Counted from the stretch's first letter, positions 1-7,453 are shown. The stretch is 8,548 nt of DNA from Campylobacter sp. (GCA_017506845.1 JAFVMP010000072.1:1-8548), one strand, 5' to 3'. The notes: generated by a model not told the origin, from the letters alone. Numbers and translations: made by a program.

Positions 1-66
1 ACGGGGCTCGAACCCGCGACCTCCGGCGTGACAGGCCGATATTCTAACCAGCTGAACTACCGCCGC
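1..66 (-). tRNA. tRNA-Asp (anticodon GTC), 3' end cut by window edge
   Basis: On the minus strand this reads as a tRNA starting GCGGCGG, then TA and a GTTC D-stem. The anticodon loop CTGTCAC gives anticodon GTC (Asp). A GGTTCGAGCC T-arm follows. The 5' end is at position 66; the last acceptor bases lie outside the window, so the acceptor 3' strand and CCA cannot be checked. It is the last of three tRNAs in a row, 19 nt after tRNA-Val, and is presumably processed from the same transcript. Confidence 0.95.
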
Positions 67-85
67 ACCTAAATTTAAGAATAAA

Positions 86-161
86 TGGTGGTCGCTATAA
101 GACTCGAACTTATGACATCCACCTTGTAAGGGTGGCGCTCTACCAACTGAGCTAAGCGACC
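86..161 (-). tRNA. tRNA-Val (anticodon TAC)
   Basis: A complete 76-nt cloverleaf on the minus strand. The acceptor GGTCGCT pairs perfectly with AGCGACC, followed by discriminator A and an encoded CCA. The D-arm is GCTCAGTTGGTAGAGC, the anticodon loop CTTACAA gives TAC, and the T-arm contains GTTCGAGTC. It lies 4 nt downstream of tRNA-Lys, so both must come from one transcript. Confidence 0.97.
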
Positions 162-165
162 AAAG

Positions 166-241
166 TGGTGTCCTGTGTTGGATTCGAACCAACGGCCACC
201 TCCTTAAAAGGGAGATGCTCTACCGGCTGAGCTAACAAGAC
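166..241 (-). tRNA. tRNA-Lys (anticodon TTT)
   Basis: A complete 76-nt cloverleaf on the minus strand. Acceptor GTCTTGT pairs with ACAGGAC with one G-U wobble, then discriminator A and an encoded CCA. The anticodon loop CTTTTAA gives TTT, which reads AAA and AAG, and the T-arm has GGTTCGAATCC. It is the first gene of the tRNA transcript; the consensus promoter at 261-289 puts its 5' end about 13 nt after the expected transcription start. Confidence 0.97.
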
Positions 242-260
242 ACTTAAAAAATGAAGTTGA

Positions 261-289
261 ATTATACAAAAAATATTTCTATTTGTCAA
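261..289 (-). promoter_or_regulatory. Consensus sigma-70 promoter of the tRNA Lys-Val-Asp operon
   Basis: On the minus strand TTGACA (284-289) and TATAAT (261-266) are separated by exactly 17 bp, so both hexamers match the bacterial housekeeping consensus at all positions. Transcription should start near 254, giving a leader of roughly 13 nt before tRNA-Lys. Campylobacter mRNA promoters usually lack a recognisable -35 box, so the complete -35 fits a strong stable-RNA promoter. Confidence 0.88.
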
Positions 290-299
290 GGCATAAAAG

Positions 300-319
300 C
301 AAATTTTAGCTAAAATTTG
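300..319. repeat. Perfect 20-bp AT-rich palindrome, with a near copy at 331-347
   Basis: CAAATTTTAGCTAAAATTTG is its own reverse complement. A 17-bp stretch of it (303-319) recurs at 331-347 with one change (AGCT to AGCC). It lies between the comEA stop (391) and the tRNA -35 box (289), 10 bp upstream of that box. As RNA it can form an 8-bp AT stem with an AGCT loop. On the plus strand a T-rich run follows (320-335), but no plus-strand gene precedes it. It may be a weak comEA terminator, an upstream element for the tRNA promoter, or a common AT-rich word of this genome. Confidence 0.6.
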
Positions 320-390
320 TTATTTTTTTTATTTTAGCCAAAATTTGGATACAAAAGTAGTCAAAATCACTACAACTATGTCAAATTTAA

Positions 391-732
391 CTATTTTTTT
401 GTTAAATTATTATCTTTGTTGATTTTGTTGTTGTCTTTTTTAGTTGGTTTTTTATTTTCTTTGTTTAGACTTTTTAGATTTGTTGTATCAGTTGCACCAC
501 TTGTAATTAGATCTATTTTGATATTTTCGTAAATTTTATCACCTATTCCAGAGACATTTTTAATCTCATCAATACTATTAAATTTGCTTTTTTGTCTGTA
601 TGATATAATTGCTTCGGCCTTGCTTTCGCCAATACCTGGAAGCTCCATTAGCTCATTTTTACTAGCTGTATTAATATTTATGGCTGCCCACATCATACTT
701 GCACTAATTGCAACTATAGCTAACGCTTTCAT
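391..732 (-). CDS. comEA: ComEA-like secreted helix-hairpin-helix DNA-binding protein
   Basis: A 113-aa protein with an N-terminal export signal (Lys2, hydrophobic residues 3-17) and then the ININTASKNELMELPGIG hallmark of the ComEA family. Two helix-hairpin-helix turns are visible, LPGIG at 31-35 and VSGIG at 60-64, which bind duplex DNA without sequence preference. ComEA proteins hold incoming DNA in the periplasm during natural transformation; the Campylobacter jejuni relative Cj0011c has been linked to transformation. Residues 77-113 form a low-complexity tail rich in Asn, Lys, Asp and Thr, which makes this protein longer than the roughly 80-aa C. jejuni form I remember. The start is supported by AAGGAG five bases upstream and by the extended -10 at 760-768. 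It stands alone, with no other competence gene in view. Confidence 0.86.
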   Translation of the reverse strand: MKALAIVAISASMMWAAININTASKNELMELPGIGESKAEAIISYRQKSKFNSIDEIKNVSGIGDKIYENIKIDLITSGATDTTNLKSLNKENKKPTKKDNNKINKDNNLTKK

Positions 733-759
733 TAACTCTCCTTAAAATAAAATAACTTT

Positions 760-768
760 ATTATATCA
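760..768 (-). promoter_or_regulatory. Extended -10 promoter for the comEA-like gene
   Basis: The minus strand reads TGATATAAT, a perfect extended -10 (TG, one base, TATAAT). The hexamer 17 bp upstream (783-788, TCACAA on the minus strand) is not a -35 match, which is usual for Campylobacter housekeeping promoters. Transcription would start near 753, giving a leader of about 20 nt that holds the AAGGAG site at 738-743. Confidence 0.72.
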
Positions 769-942
769 AATTTTTAGTATTTTTGTGAAAAAATTAATTA
801 AAATTAGATAAAATTTAACTAATTTTTTACCATATTTATTTCTTGATTTAAATTTATATTTTAAATTATTAAATTTTTAATAAAAAAGCTTTAGTTGAAA
901 TTATAATTTAATGTCATAATATTGCAAATTAAAAGATTATTA

Positions 943-1004
943 TGCTACGCCCATGATGATAAAATTTGATAAAAAGATATTTTGTAGCAAAATAGGGCGT
1001 AGCA
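943..1004 (-). repeat. Split 10-bp inverted repeat after argH, probable terminator or relic
   Basis: TGCTACGCCC (943-952, plus strand) is exactly complementary to GGGCGTAGCA (995-1004), with 42 nt between. The proximal arm begins 6 nt after the argH stop codon, where a terminator is expected. The inner flank on the minus strand, CGCCCTATTTTG, is identical to the pckA terminator arm and loop at 2448-2459, but there the second arm follows at once. Here it is displaced by about 36 nt of AT-rich sequence. The T-run after the distal arm is poor, so termination efficiency is uncertain. Confidence 0.6.
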
Positions 1005-1010
1005 AAGTTG

Positions 1011-2402
1011 TTATATTTCTTGTGATTTTATAAATTTATCAATTAGCTCAAGCTGGATATCTACACTATAATCACTTGTTCCTCCAAGGCTTTTTCTAGC
1101 CTCTTTAGAACTCTCTAGCGTTAAAAGTTCTAAAACATCGGCGCTAATATTAGGCTCTACACTTTGTAACTCATTTAGACTTAACTCACTTAAATCTTTG
1201 CCAAGACTTTCAGCTAAGGCAACACATTTACCAGTTATAAAGTGTGCTTGGCGAAATGGAATTTGCTTTTGTTTGACTAGATAATCAGCTAAATCAGTTG
1301 CGCTTAGGTGTCCAATTTTAGTTGCTTTTAACATATTTTCTTTATTAAATTTAATTTCTTCTATCATCGCATTTAGTATAATTAGTGAGTTCTTAGCATT
1401 TTTTACACTATCAAATACACACTCTTTATCCTCTTGCATATCTTTATTATAAGCTAGTGGTAGAGATTTCATCGTGGTTAATAAAGAGATTAGATTACCA
1501 TAGATTCTACCAGTTTTACCTCTGATTAACTCAGCTACATCTGGGTTTTTTTTCTGTGGCATTATGCTTGATCCAGTGCTAAATTTATCGCTAATTGTAA
1601 TATATCCAAACTCACTACTACTCCATAATATCAATTCTTCACAAAGTCTAGAAGTATGGGTAAATACCACGCTAAGATTAAATAATAATTCTAATGCAAA
1701 ATCTCTATCACTTACACTATCCATCGCATTTGGCGTAATACCATTAAAGCCTAATTCATTGGCAACCATCTCACGGTCAATTGGGTGTGGTGTTCCAGCC
1801 ATTGCACATGATCCAAGTGGGCTTAGATTGTTACGTTTGTGGCTACTAATAAGCCTATCATAATCCCTACTAAACATAAATGCATAAGCTAATAAATGGT
1901 ATGCAAGGCTAACGGGTTGAGCGTGTTGGAGATGCGTAAAGCCTGGCATTAGGGTAGATTTGTGTTCTTTAGCGATACTATTTAGAGTTTTAATAAGATT
2001 TAAAAGTAGTTTAGCAAGATCTAAATTTGCCTCTAAAACAAATAGCCTAAAATCAAGGGCTACTTGATCATTTCTACTTCTTGCAGTATGTAATTTACCG
2101 CCAAATTCAGCTCCAATGATCTGACTAAGTCTTTTTTCAACTGCCATATGTATATCTTCATCAGCTATGTTGAATTTAAATTCTCCATTTTCTATCTCAG
2201 ATTTTACTTGATCTAATCCTTCTAAGATTTTATTTACAGCCTCATCTTCAATGATTTTGCATTTACCTAGCATCTTTGCGTGAGCTTTTGAACCAGCAAT
2301 ATCTTGAGCATACAGCTCTTTATCAAATTCAATTGAAGCATTAAAAGCTTCTAATAGCTCACTACTAGCCTCGCTAAATCTACCTTGCCACATTTTTTGC
2401 AT
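1011..2402 (-). CDS. argH: Argininosuccinate lyase
   Basis: A 463-aa cytoplasmic enzyme that splits argininosuccinate into arginine and fumarate, the last step of arginine synthesis; the family works as a homotetramer. Family marks include MWQGRF at the N-terminus, the [12 protein letters not shown] block (101-112), [10 protein letters not shown] (154-163) with the catalytic His160, and the fumarase/lyase superfamily signature [11 protein letters not shown] (277-287), whose mobile loop carries the catalytic serine. Length is usual for the family. An open frame extends to ATG 2450 (16 more residues), but that start lies inside the pckA terminator hairpin and encodes an unrelated Phe/Tyr-rich stretch. 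ATG 2402 has AAGGA seven bases upstream and gives the normal N-terminus. The gap to pckA is 64 bp with a terminator between, so expression depends on read-through or a weak local promoter. Confidence 0.96.
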   Translation of the reverse strand: MQKMWQGRFSEASSELLEAFNASIEFDKELYAQDIAGSKAHAKMLGKCKIIEDEAVNKILEGLDQVKSEIENGEFKFNIADEDIHMAVEKRLSQIIGAEFGGKLHTARSRNDQVALDFRLFVLEANLDLAKLLLNLIKTLNSIAKEHKSTLMPGFTHLQHAQPVSLAYHLLAYAFMFSRDYDRLISSHKRNNLSPLGSCAMAGTPHPIDREMVANELGFNGITPNAMDSVSDRDFALELLFNLSVVFTHTSRLCEELILWSSSEFGYITISDKFSTGSSIMPQKKNPDVAELIRGKTGRIYGNLISLLTTMKSLPLAYNKDMQEDKECVFDSVKNAKNSLIILNAMIEEIKFNKENMLKATKIGHLSATDLADYLVKQKQIPFRQAHFITGKCVALAESLGKDLSELSLNELQSVEPNISADVLELLTLESSKEARKSLGGTSDYSVDIQLELIDKFIKSQEI

Positions 2403-2409
2403 GAAAAAA

Positions 2410-2414
2410 TCCTT
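2410..2414 (-). promoter_or_regulatory. Ribosome binding site fixing the argH start
   Basis: AAGGA on the minus strand, seven bases before ATG 2402. No such site precedes the longer ATG at 2450, and the ATG three codons further in (MWQGRF) would be too far away at 16 bases. This supports the 463-aa reading. Confidence 0.8.
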
Positions 2415-2441
2415 AATAAAATAATAAAAATAGTAGAAGAA

Positions 2442-2461
2442 TCCGCCCAAAATAGGGCGGA
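2442..2461 (-). terminator. Intrinsic terminator after pckA
   Basis: TCCGCCC and GGGCGGA form a perfect 7-bp GC-rich stem around a 6-nt loop (TATTTT on the minus strand), starting 5 nt after the pckA stop. The minus strand continues TTCTTCTACTATTTTT, an imperfect U-tract. In this AT-rich setting such a stem stands out. The broken U-tract may let some transcription through to argH. Confidence 0.75.
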
Positions 2462-2466
2462 GTAGG

Positions 2467-4044
2467 TTAGTTTATAGGGCCAGCCTTGGCAAATTGTACG
2501 CCTTCAGCTACATCCTCATAACGTTTAAAGTTGCTAATAAACATATTAGCTAGATTATCCCTTGCAGCGATATATTCATTTTTATCAGCCCATGTGTTGA
2601 TAGGATTTAGCAGATTAGTTTCAACACCATCAAGAGATTTTGGTATAGCTAGATTGAATTTTTCAAAATTTTCAAATTCACATTTTTGAATACTGCCATC
2701 TAAAATAGCATTTATACAAGCTCTAGTAGCTTTTATACTCATTCTTTTGCCGACGCCATAAGCACCGCCGCTCCAGCCAGTATTTACTAGATATACATTT
2801 ACATCGTGTTTATCAATTTTTTCGCCTAATAGTCTTGCATATACTGTTGGATGAAGCGGCATAAATGGCTCCCCAAAACATGCTGAAAATGTTGCTTGAG
2901 GCTCTGTAATACCGCGTTCAGTACCAGCAACTTTTGCTGTGTAACCACTTAAGAAGTAATACATAGCTTGTTCTTTTGTAAGTTTTGATACTGGAGGAAG
3001 TACACCAAATGCATCAGCTGTAAGGAATATAATATTTCTTGGGTGTCCAGCTTTTAGGCTTGGTTCGTGATTTGGAATGTGTTCTATTGGATAGCTTACA
3101 CGAGTATTTTCTGTTTTTGAATCATCACTATAATCTACTACTCCGTTTTGATCGATACAGACATTTTCTAATAGTGCATTGCGTTTGATAGCAGCGTAAA
3201 TTTCAGGTTCACTTTTAGGATCTAGGTTGATACATTTTGCATAGCATCCACCTTCAAAGTTAAATACCCCTTCATCATCCCATCCATGCTCATCATCGCC
3301 GATTAGGGCTCTATTTGGGTCAGTTGATAGAGTTGTTTTACCTGTTCCGCTTAGTCCAAAAAATAGGGCTGTATCACCATCTTTGCCTACATTAGCGCTG
3401 CAATGCATAGATAGTTTATTTTCTAGTGGTAGCCAGTAGTTCATCATAGAAAATATACCCTTTTTCATCTCGCCACCATACCATGTGCCACCTATTACTG
3501 CGATATTCTCTTCTATATTAAATATTACAAATACTTCTGAGTTTAATCCATCTTTTTCATACTCATCATTTACGCATTTACAAGCATTATATACTACAAA
3601 ATCAGGAGTAAAATCAGCTAGTTCAGATTGAGTTGGACGGATAAACATATTTTTTACAAAGTGTGCTTGCCACGCAACTTCAGTTACAAATCTTACGCTT
3701 TTGCGACTTGCTAGGCTAGAGCCACAATATGCATCTTGGATATAGATATTTTTACCACTTAGTTGAGATTTTGCTTTAGCAAGGAGTTTATCAAAAGTCT
3801 CTTTTGTCATAGGTTGATTAACTTTACCCCATGCTAGATATTTATTACTTGGATCTTGATTTACAAAATACTTATCTTTAGGGCTGCGACCTGTGAAAAT
3901 TCCAGTATCCACACTAAAGGTTCCATTATCTGTGACATAACCTTCATTATTTGCTTTCTCATGAGCAAAAAGCTCATCATAGCTTAGATTATGATAAATC
4001 TCTTTGATATCACTTAAGCCCAGCTTATCTAAATCCTTTATCAT
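2467..4044 (-). CDS. pckA: Phosphoenolpyruvate carboxykinase (ATP-dependent)
   Basis: A 525-aa cytoplasmic enzyme that converts oxaloacetate and ATP to PEP, CO2 and ADP. It is the entry step of gluconeogenesis and is important in campylobacters, which mostly lack a working upper glycolysis. ATP-type family motifs are intact: GRSPKDKY (52-59, substrate-binding Arg53), [13 protein letters not shown] (184-196, metal and substrate ligands), the P-loop GLSGTGKTT (230-238), and LIGDDEHGW (248-255 region) for metal binding. Length is close to the usual 520-540. ATG 4044 is preceded by AAGG about eight bases upstream. It is separated from pycB by 148 bp with a hairpin at the far end, so it probably has its own promoter; TAAAAT near 4082-4087 (minus) is a possible -10, not a strong one. 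Together with PycB it controls flux between pyruvate, oxaloacetate and PEP. Confidence 0.97.
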   Translation of the reverse strand: MIKDLDKLGLSDIKEIYHNLSYDELFAHEKANNEGYVTDNGTFSVDTGIFTGRSPKDKYFVNQDPSNKYLAWGKVNQPMTKETFDKLLAKAKSQLSGKNIYIQDAYCGSSLASRKSVRFVTEVAWQAHFVKNMFIRPTQSELADFTPDFVVYNACKCVNDEYEKDGLNSEVFVIFNIEENIAVIGGTWYGGEMKKGIFSMMNYWLPLENKLSMHCSANVGKDGDTALFFGLSGTGKTTLSTDPNRALIGDDEHGWDDEGVFNFEGGCYAKCINLDPKSEPEIYAAIKRNALLENVCIDQNGVVDYSDDSKTENTRVSYPIEHIPNHEPSLKAGHPRNIIFLTADAFGVLPPVSKLTKEQAMYYFLSGYTAKVAGTERGITEPQATFSACFGEPFMPLHPTVYARLLGEKIDKHDVNVYLVNTGWSGGAYGVGKRMSIKATRACINAILDGSIQKCEFENFEKFNLAIPKSLDGVETNLLNPINTWADKNEYIAARDNLANMFISNFKRYEDVAEGVQFAKAGPIN

Positions 4045-4081
4045 ATTTTTACCTTTTTTATAGAATTAAATTTGATGTTCA

Positions 4082-4129
4082 ATTTTAGTATTTTTTAGCT
4101 TAATCTTTGGTTTGATTTTGTAAAAGATT
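4082..4129 (-). promoter_or_regulatory. Possible pckA promoter with an upstream inverted repeat
   Basis: In the 148-bp pycB-pckA gap the minus strand has TAAAAT (4082-4087), one mismatch from TATAAT, about 38 bp before the start codon. Upstream lies a 7-bp inverted repeat, AATCTTT (4102-4108) and AAAGATT (4123-4129), with a 14-nt spacer over the -35 region. That is a possible operator position. Both are weak signals in AT-rich DNA. Confidence 0.3.
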
Positions 4130-4162
4130 TGTAAATTTTAATAATAAATTTTATAATTTAGC

Positions 4163-4189
4163 AAAAGCTGCCAAAATTTAGCAGCTTTT
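4163..4189 (-). terminator. Hairpin after pycB, likely terminator
   Basis: AAAAGCTGC (4163-4171) and GCAGCTTTT (4181-4189) pair perfectly over 9 bp around a 9-nt loop, beginning 3 nt after the pycB stop. The U-tract is only the UUUU inside the stem end; the sequence after it (GCTAAATTATAAAATTT on the minus strand) is AU-rich but mixed. It marks the end of the transporter-pycB unit. Confidence 0.68.
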
Positions 4190-4192
4190 AGA

Positions 4193-5998
4193 TTATTTTA
4201 GCTTAACTAGAAGTTGTCCATCTTCTACTGTTTGGCCTTGTGAAATTAGAATTTCCTCAACCTCTCCATCGCATCCAGCCTCGATTGGAATCTCCATTTT
4301 CATAGCTTCAAGAATTACTACAGTTTGACCAGCTTTTACACTATCGCCAATATTTACTAAAATTTTAAATACTCCAGCAGACATTGTAGCTGTAATTTCA
4401 TTTGATGCTCCAGTAGAGCTTACTGCTTTAGCTTCTTCTTTTGTCTCTGTAGATTGGCTAGGTTTTGCTGGAGTGATTGATTTTACTTTGAAATTATCAA
4501 ATCCATCTGCAACTTCAACATTATAATTATGGCCATTTACTGTAACGCTAAATTGGTTTGAGCTAGATTTTGTAGTTGGTTTTATAGTATCGCTATTTTT
4601 GCGTACCATTACTTTGCCTTCACCTTTTAGATATGCGATACCTTTTTCTTTACAAGCTGCTGCAATAAAGATATTTTCTTCTGTTACTTCAATACCTTCT
4701 TTTTCTAGCAGAGCTTTTGTGTAGGCAATTGATTTTGTCTCATCTTGGTCTGCAATATCTATAGCTGGTGCAGTAGTAGGCTCTAAATTTAGCTGTTTAG
4801 CAGCAAGTTCTACAATATCAGCACTTGGAGTTACAGGAGTTTTGCCAAAGTAGCCTAAAACCATTTTTCCATAGCCTTCAGCTATCTTTTTCCATGGACC
4901 AAACATTACATTATTAAATGCTTGTTGGAAGTAGAATTGACTAACTGGAGTTACGCTTGTTCCATATCCGCCTTTTTCTACTACTTCTCTCATAGCTTTG
5001 ATAACGGCTGGGAATTTGTCTAAGATATTATTATCTCTCATCATTTGTGTATTGGCTGTTAATGCACCACCTGGCATTGGTGAAAATGGAATTAGTGGGC
5101 TTACTTGAGTAGCTTCAGGTGGCATAAAATAGTCTTTTAAGCAATCGTGCAATACATCTTCATATTTTAAAATTTTATCAACTTCTAATCCGCCTAGATC
5201 ATAATCTTTACCTTTTACAGCGTGAAGCATTGTAAGAATATCTGGCTGACTAGTTCCACCACTTACCGGACTAGCAGCTAAATCTATACCATCTGCACCA
5301 GCCTCAAGAGCCGCTAGATAACAAGCTATACTAACGCCCGCTGTTTCGTGAGTATGCAATCTTAGATGCACATTATCACCTAGTAGGCGTCTTGCCATTT
5401 TGATTGTTTGATAGACTTTTTCTGGGCTACTTGTACCGCTTGCATCTTTAAAACAAACGCTATCAAATTCAATTCCACTATCTAGAATTTCTCTTAAGCA
5501 TTTTTCATAAAATTCAGCATCGTGAGCGCCAACGCAGTTTGGCGGTAGATCCATCATAGTTACTACTACTTCATGTTTTAATCCGTGATGTTTGATTCTT
5601 TGGGCGCTATATTCTAAATTTTTAACATCATTTAAAGCATCAAAGTTGCGGATTGTTGTAGTTCCATGTTTTGCAAATAACTTTGCGTGCATATCTATTA
5701 ATTCTCTACTACCAGTATCTAAAGTCACAGTATTTACGCCACGAGATAGAGTTTGTAAGTTTGCATCTTTACCAGCAGCTTCTCTGAATTTATCCATCAT
5801 TGTAAATGCATCTTCGTTTAAGTAGAAGTATAGGCTTTGAAATCTAGCACCACCGCCAAATTCAAAGTGATTAATTCCAGCTTCTTTAGCTGCACTTACA
5901 GCAGGTAAAAAATCATTCATTAATACTCTTGCACCAAATACAGACTGGAAACCATCTCTAAAAGTGGTATCCATTATATCTATAAATTTCTTTGCCAT
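4193..5998 (-). CDS. pycB: Pyruvate carboxylase subunit B (biotin-dependent carboxyltransferase)
   Basis: A 601-aa protein with an N-terminal HMGL-like carboxyltransferase TIM barrel and a C-terminal biotinyl domain. Visible catalytic elements are DTTFRDGFQS (10-19, metal-binding Asp10), CFKDASG (182-188, with the Lys that becomes carbamylated in this family), and LHTHETAG (214-221, metal ligands His215 and His217). An Ala/Pro/Thr/Ser-rich linker (about 495-530) leads to EAMKM (564-568), where Lys567 carries biotin. The same architecture is shared by oxaloacetate decarboxylase alpha subunits. Pyruvate carboxylase is preferred because the campylobacter homologue (Cj0933c) has that role and no oadB or oadG membrane subunit lies here. 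The biotin carboxylase partner PycA must be encoded elsewhere. AAGGA lies five bases before ATG 5998. The gene starts 13 bp after the transporter stop, so the two are probably co-transcribed. Confidence 0.93.
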   Translation of the reverse strand: MAKKFIDIMDTTFRDGFQSVFGARVLMNDFLPAVSAAKEAGINHFEFGGGARFQSLYFYLNEDAFTMMDKFREAAGKDANLQTLSRGVNTVTLDTGSRELIDMHAKLFAKHGTTTIRNFDALNDVKNLEYSAQRIKHHGLKHEVVVTMMDLPPNCVGAHDAEFYEKCLREILDSGIEFDSVCFKDASGTSSPEKVYQTIKMARRLLGDNVHLRLHTHETAGVSIACYLAALEAGADGIDLAASPVSGGTSQPDILTMLHAVKGKDYDLGGLEVDKILKYEDVLHDCLKDYFMPPEATQVSPLIPFSPMPGGALTANTQMMRDNNILDKFPAVIKAMREVVEKGGYGTSVTPVSQFYFQQAFNNVMFGPWKKIAEGYGKMVLGYFGKTPVTPSADIVELAAKQLNLEPTTAPAIDIADQDETKSIAYTKALLEKEGIEVTEENIFIAAACKEKGIAYLKGEGKVMVRKNSDTIKPTTKSSSNQFSVTVNGHNYNVEVADGFDNFKVKSITPAKPSQSTETKEEAKAVSSTGASNEITATMSAGVFKILVNIGDSVKAGQTVVILEAMKMEIPIEAGCDGEVEEILISQGQTVEDGQLLVKLK

Positions 5999-6011
5999 AT
6001 TTTTCCTTTTA

Positions 6012-7385
6012 TTAAATTTTACTTATAATTTGATAAGCCCCAATAGACAAAATTGCAAGCGGGGCAACATAACGGAGTGTAAAATACCAAATTTCAAACC
6101 ATAATCTAGACATAAAGCCTGAAAATAGAGTAAATAATCCCTCCTTTTTAAGAATATAACCAACAAAAATACTAAATGTTAAAGCACCAAGAGGCATTAA
6201 AATATTTGATGTAAGAAGATCTAAAACATCAAAAAATGCTATTGGTTTTTCATTACCCAAAGCCGCAGCTGGGATAGAGAAATAGCTACTTGTAACTCCA
6301 TAATATGAAAGAATACAAAGAGTTCCTAAAATATATACAAATACCCCAATTATCATTATAGCGCTATTTCTGCTAAGTTGAAATTTATGTATAAGATATA
6401 GAGCAAATGGCTCAATCATAGATACAGCTGATGTAATACCAGCAAAAAGCAATGATATAAAAAATGCAATTGCAAGGATATTTCCTATAATTCCCATTTG
6501 AGCAAATAAAGATGTAAGCGATACAAAGATAAGTCCAGCACCTTCGCTAGCTGGTTGCCCATCTATAATTGGTATAAATGAAAATACCACAAGACCCATC
6601 ATAATACCGATTAATATATTGATAAATACTATTGAAAAGGTTGATTTGACTAAATTTGTTCCATCTGGAAGGCTAGCTGCATAAGTAGCTACTGTACCAA
6701 CACCCATTGACATAGAAAAGAATGCTAGTCCTAAAGCTTGCAAGATTAACTCAGCATTTAAAAGTTTGCTAAAATCAGGGATAAATATAAAGCTTAAAGC
6801 TTGAGTAAAATTACCACTAGCAAATATTGCATATAATAAAAGCCCTATAAGAAGAACAAATAGCGATGGCATCATCAATATATTTAGTCTTTCAATTCCA
6901 CTTTTAATCCCTTTAGAAACTACATAAAATACAGTTAAAAAGACTATGCTAAAACAGATAAATACGCTTAAAAAGTTCCCTTCAACAAGACCGCCAAACA
7001 TAGCTCCAGCTTCTTGTGCCGTGCTTGGCAAGGTGCCAAATGATAAGAATATATATTTTAAAATCCAACCAATAACAATCATATAAAATGAGGCTATTAA
7101 AATTGCTGTAAGCATAAAAAATCCAGCAAATCCCCAAGCGCGTTTATTTTTTGGTGCTAGATTTTTGAGCGAATTTACAATGTCGGTTCCGCCAAGCCTA
7201 CCAATTGCAAGCTCTGCTAAAAACACCACTACGGCTACTCCAAGAGTAAGTATAATATATAATAAGATAAAGGCTGAACCGCCGTTATTGCCAACCATCG
7301 TAGGAAATTTCCATGCATTGCCTAGACCTACAGCACTTCCAGCCATTGCTAGAATAAATCCAATTTTTGAAAATTTTTCTACCAT
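6012..7385 (-). CDS. Sodium-dependent amino acid transporter, NSS/SNF family
   Basis: A 457-aa inner-membrane protein with about 11 membrane helices, the count known for several bacterial neurotransmitter:sodium symporters. The sodium sites can be aligned by eye with LeuT. TM1 AGSAVGLGNAWKFP (15-28) supplies Gly16, Ala18, Val19 and Asn23. TM6 FFSMSMGVG (222-230) is the unwound substrate segment, with Ser224 where LeuT has Thr254. Asn256 in TM7 matches Asn286, and TM8 FAGITS (314-319) holds the second sodium site. Lys26 replaces the usual gating Arg. The substrate, probably an amino acid, cannot be read from sequence. A longer frame from ATG 7403 adds MYLRWN but has no ribosome binding site; ATG 7385 has AAGGTGG. 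C. jejuni carries two such genes in tandem here as I recall; only one is present. Confidence 0.93.
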   Translation of the reverse strand: MVEKFSKIGFILAMAGSAVGLGNAWKFPTMVGNNGGSAFILLYIILTLGVAVVVFLAELAIGRLGGTDIVNSLKNLAPKNKRAWGFAGFFMLTAILIASFYMIVIGWILKYIFLSFGTLPSTAQEAGAMFGGLVEGNFLSVFICFSIVFLTVFYVVSKGIKSGIERLNILMMPSLFVLLIGLLLYAIFASGNFTQALSFIFIPDFSKLLNAELILQALGLAFFSMSMGVGTVATYAASLPDGTNLVKSTFSIVFINILIGIMMGLVVFSFIPIIDGQPASEGAGLIFVSLTSLFAQMGIIGNILAIAFFISLLFAGITSAVSMIEPFALYLIHKFQLSRNSAIMIIGVFVYILGTLCILSYYGVTSSYFSIPAAALGNEKPIAFFDVLDLLTSNILMPLGALTFSIFVGYILKKEGLFTLFSGFMSRLWFEIWYFTLRYVAPLAILSIGAYQIISKI

Positions 7386-7388
7386 ATT

Positions 7389-7395
7389 CCACCTT
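7389..7395 (-). promoter_or_regulatory. Ribosome binding site fixing the transporter start
   Basis: AAGGTGG on the minus strand, with its AAGG core six bases before ATG 7385. The alternative ATG at 7403 has no purine-rich site in front, so the 457-aa form is chosen. Confidence 0.75.
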
Positions 7396-7445
7396 AAATA
7401 CAAAATACGCTAAGTTTATCAAATTTTTTCTTTTTCTATACTTTT

Positions 7446-7453
7446 ATTTTATA
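7446..7453 (-). promoter_or_regulatory. Possible -10 box for the transporter-pycB unit
   Basis: The minus strand reads TATAAAAT, about 60 bp before the transporter start, in a very AT-rich divergent region. There is no -35 match. TATAGA nearer the gene is an alternative. Low certainty because such words are frequent in this composition. Confidence 0.3.

Larger units (their letters stand above)
733..1010. other. 278-bp AT-rich intergenic region between argH and comEA
   Basis: No open frame with coding character is seen on either strand. It holds the comEA promoter (760-768), an AT-only inverted repeat at 800-807 and 819-826 (AAAATTAG and CTAATTTT, 11-nt loop), and the GC-richer inverted repeat at 943-1004 just after the argH stop. 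The stretch about 830-940 is nearly pure A and T with no structure I can support. Confidence 0.6.

Noticed and set aside
800..826. AT-only inverted repeat as a terminator upstream of comEA
   Set aside because: An 8-bp A/T-rich stem in DNA of this composition is expected by chance and lies nearly 200 nt from the argH stop; mentioned only within the intergenic entry.
1564..1863. Plus-strand open frame inside argH
   Set aside because: Lies wholly antisense to a conserved enzyme gene and shows no recognisable domain; it is a composition shadow.
2403..2450. Sixteen-residue N-terminal extension of ArgH (ATG 2450)
   Set aside because: It begins inside the pckA terminator hairpin, has no ribosome binding site, encodes a Phe/Tyr-rich stretch foreign to the family, and ATG 2402 has a good site.
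5592..5825. Plus-strand open frame inside pycB
   Set aside because: Antisense to the carboxyltransferase barrel, no domain; shadow frame.
4193..5998. Reading pycB as a sodium-pumping oxaloacetate decarboxylase alpha subunit
   Set aside because: The domain order fits both, but no beta or gamma membrane subunit gene is adjacent, and gene order next to pckA matches the campylobacter pyruvate carboxylase locus. Not fully excluded.
7165..7413. Plus-strand open frame over the transporter 5' end
   Set aside because: Antisense to the conserved TM1-TM2 coding region; no domain and no reason to expect expression.
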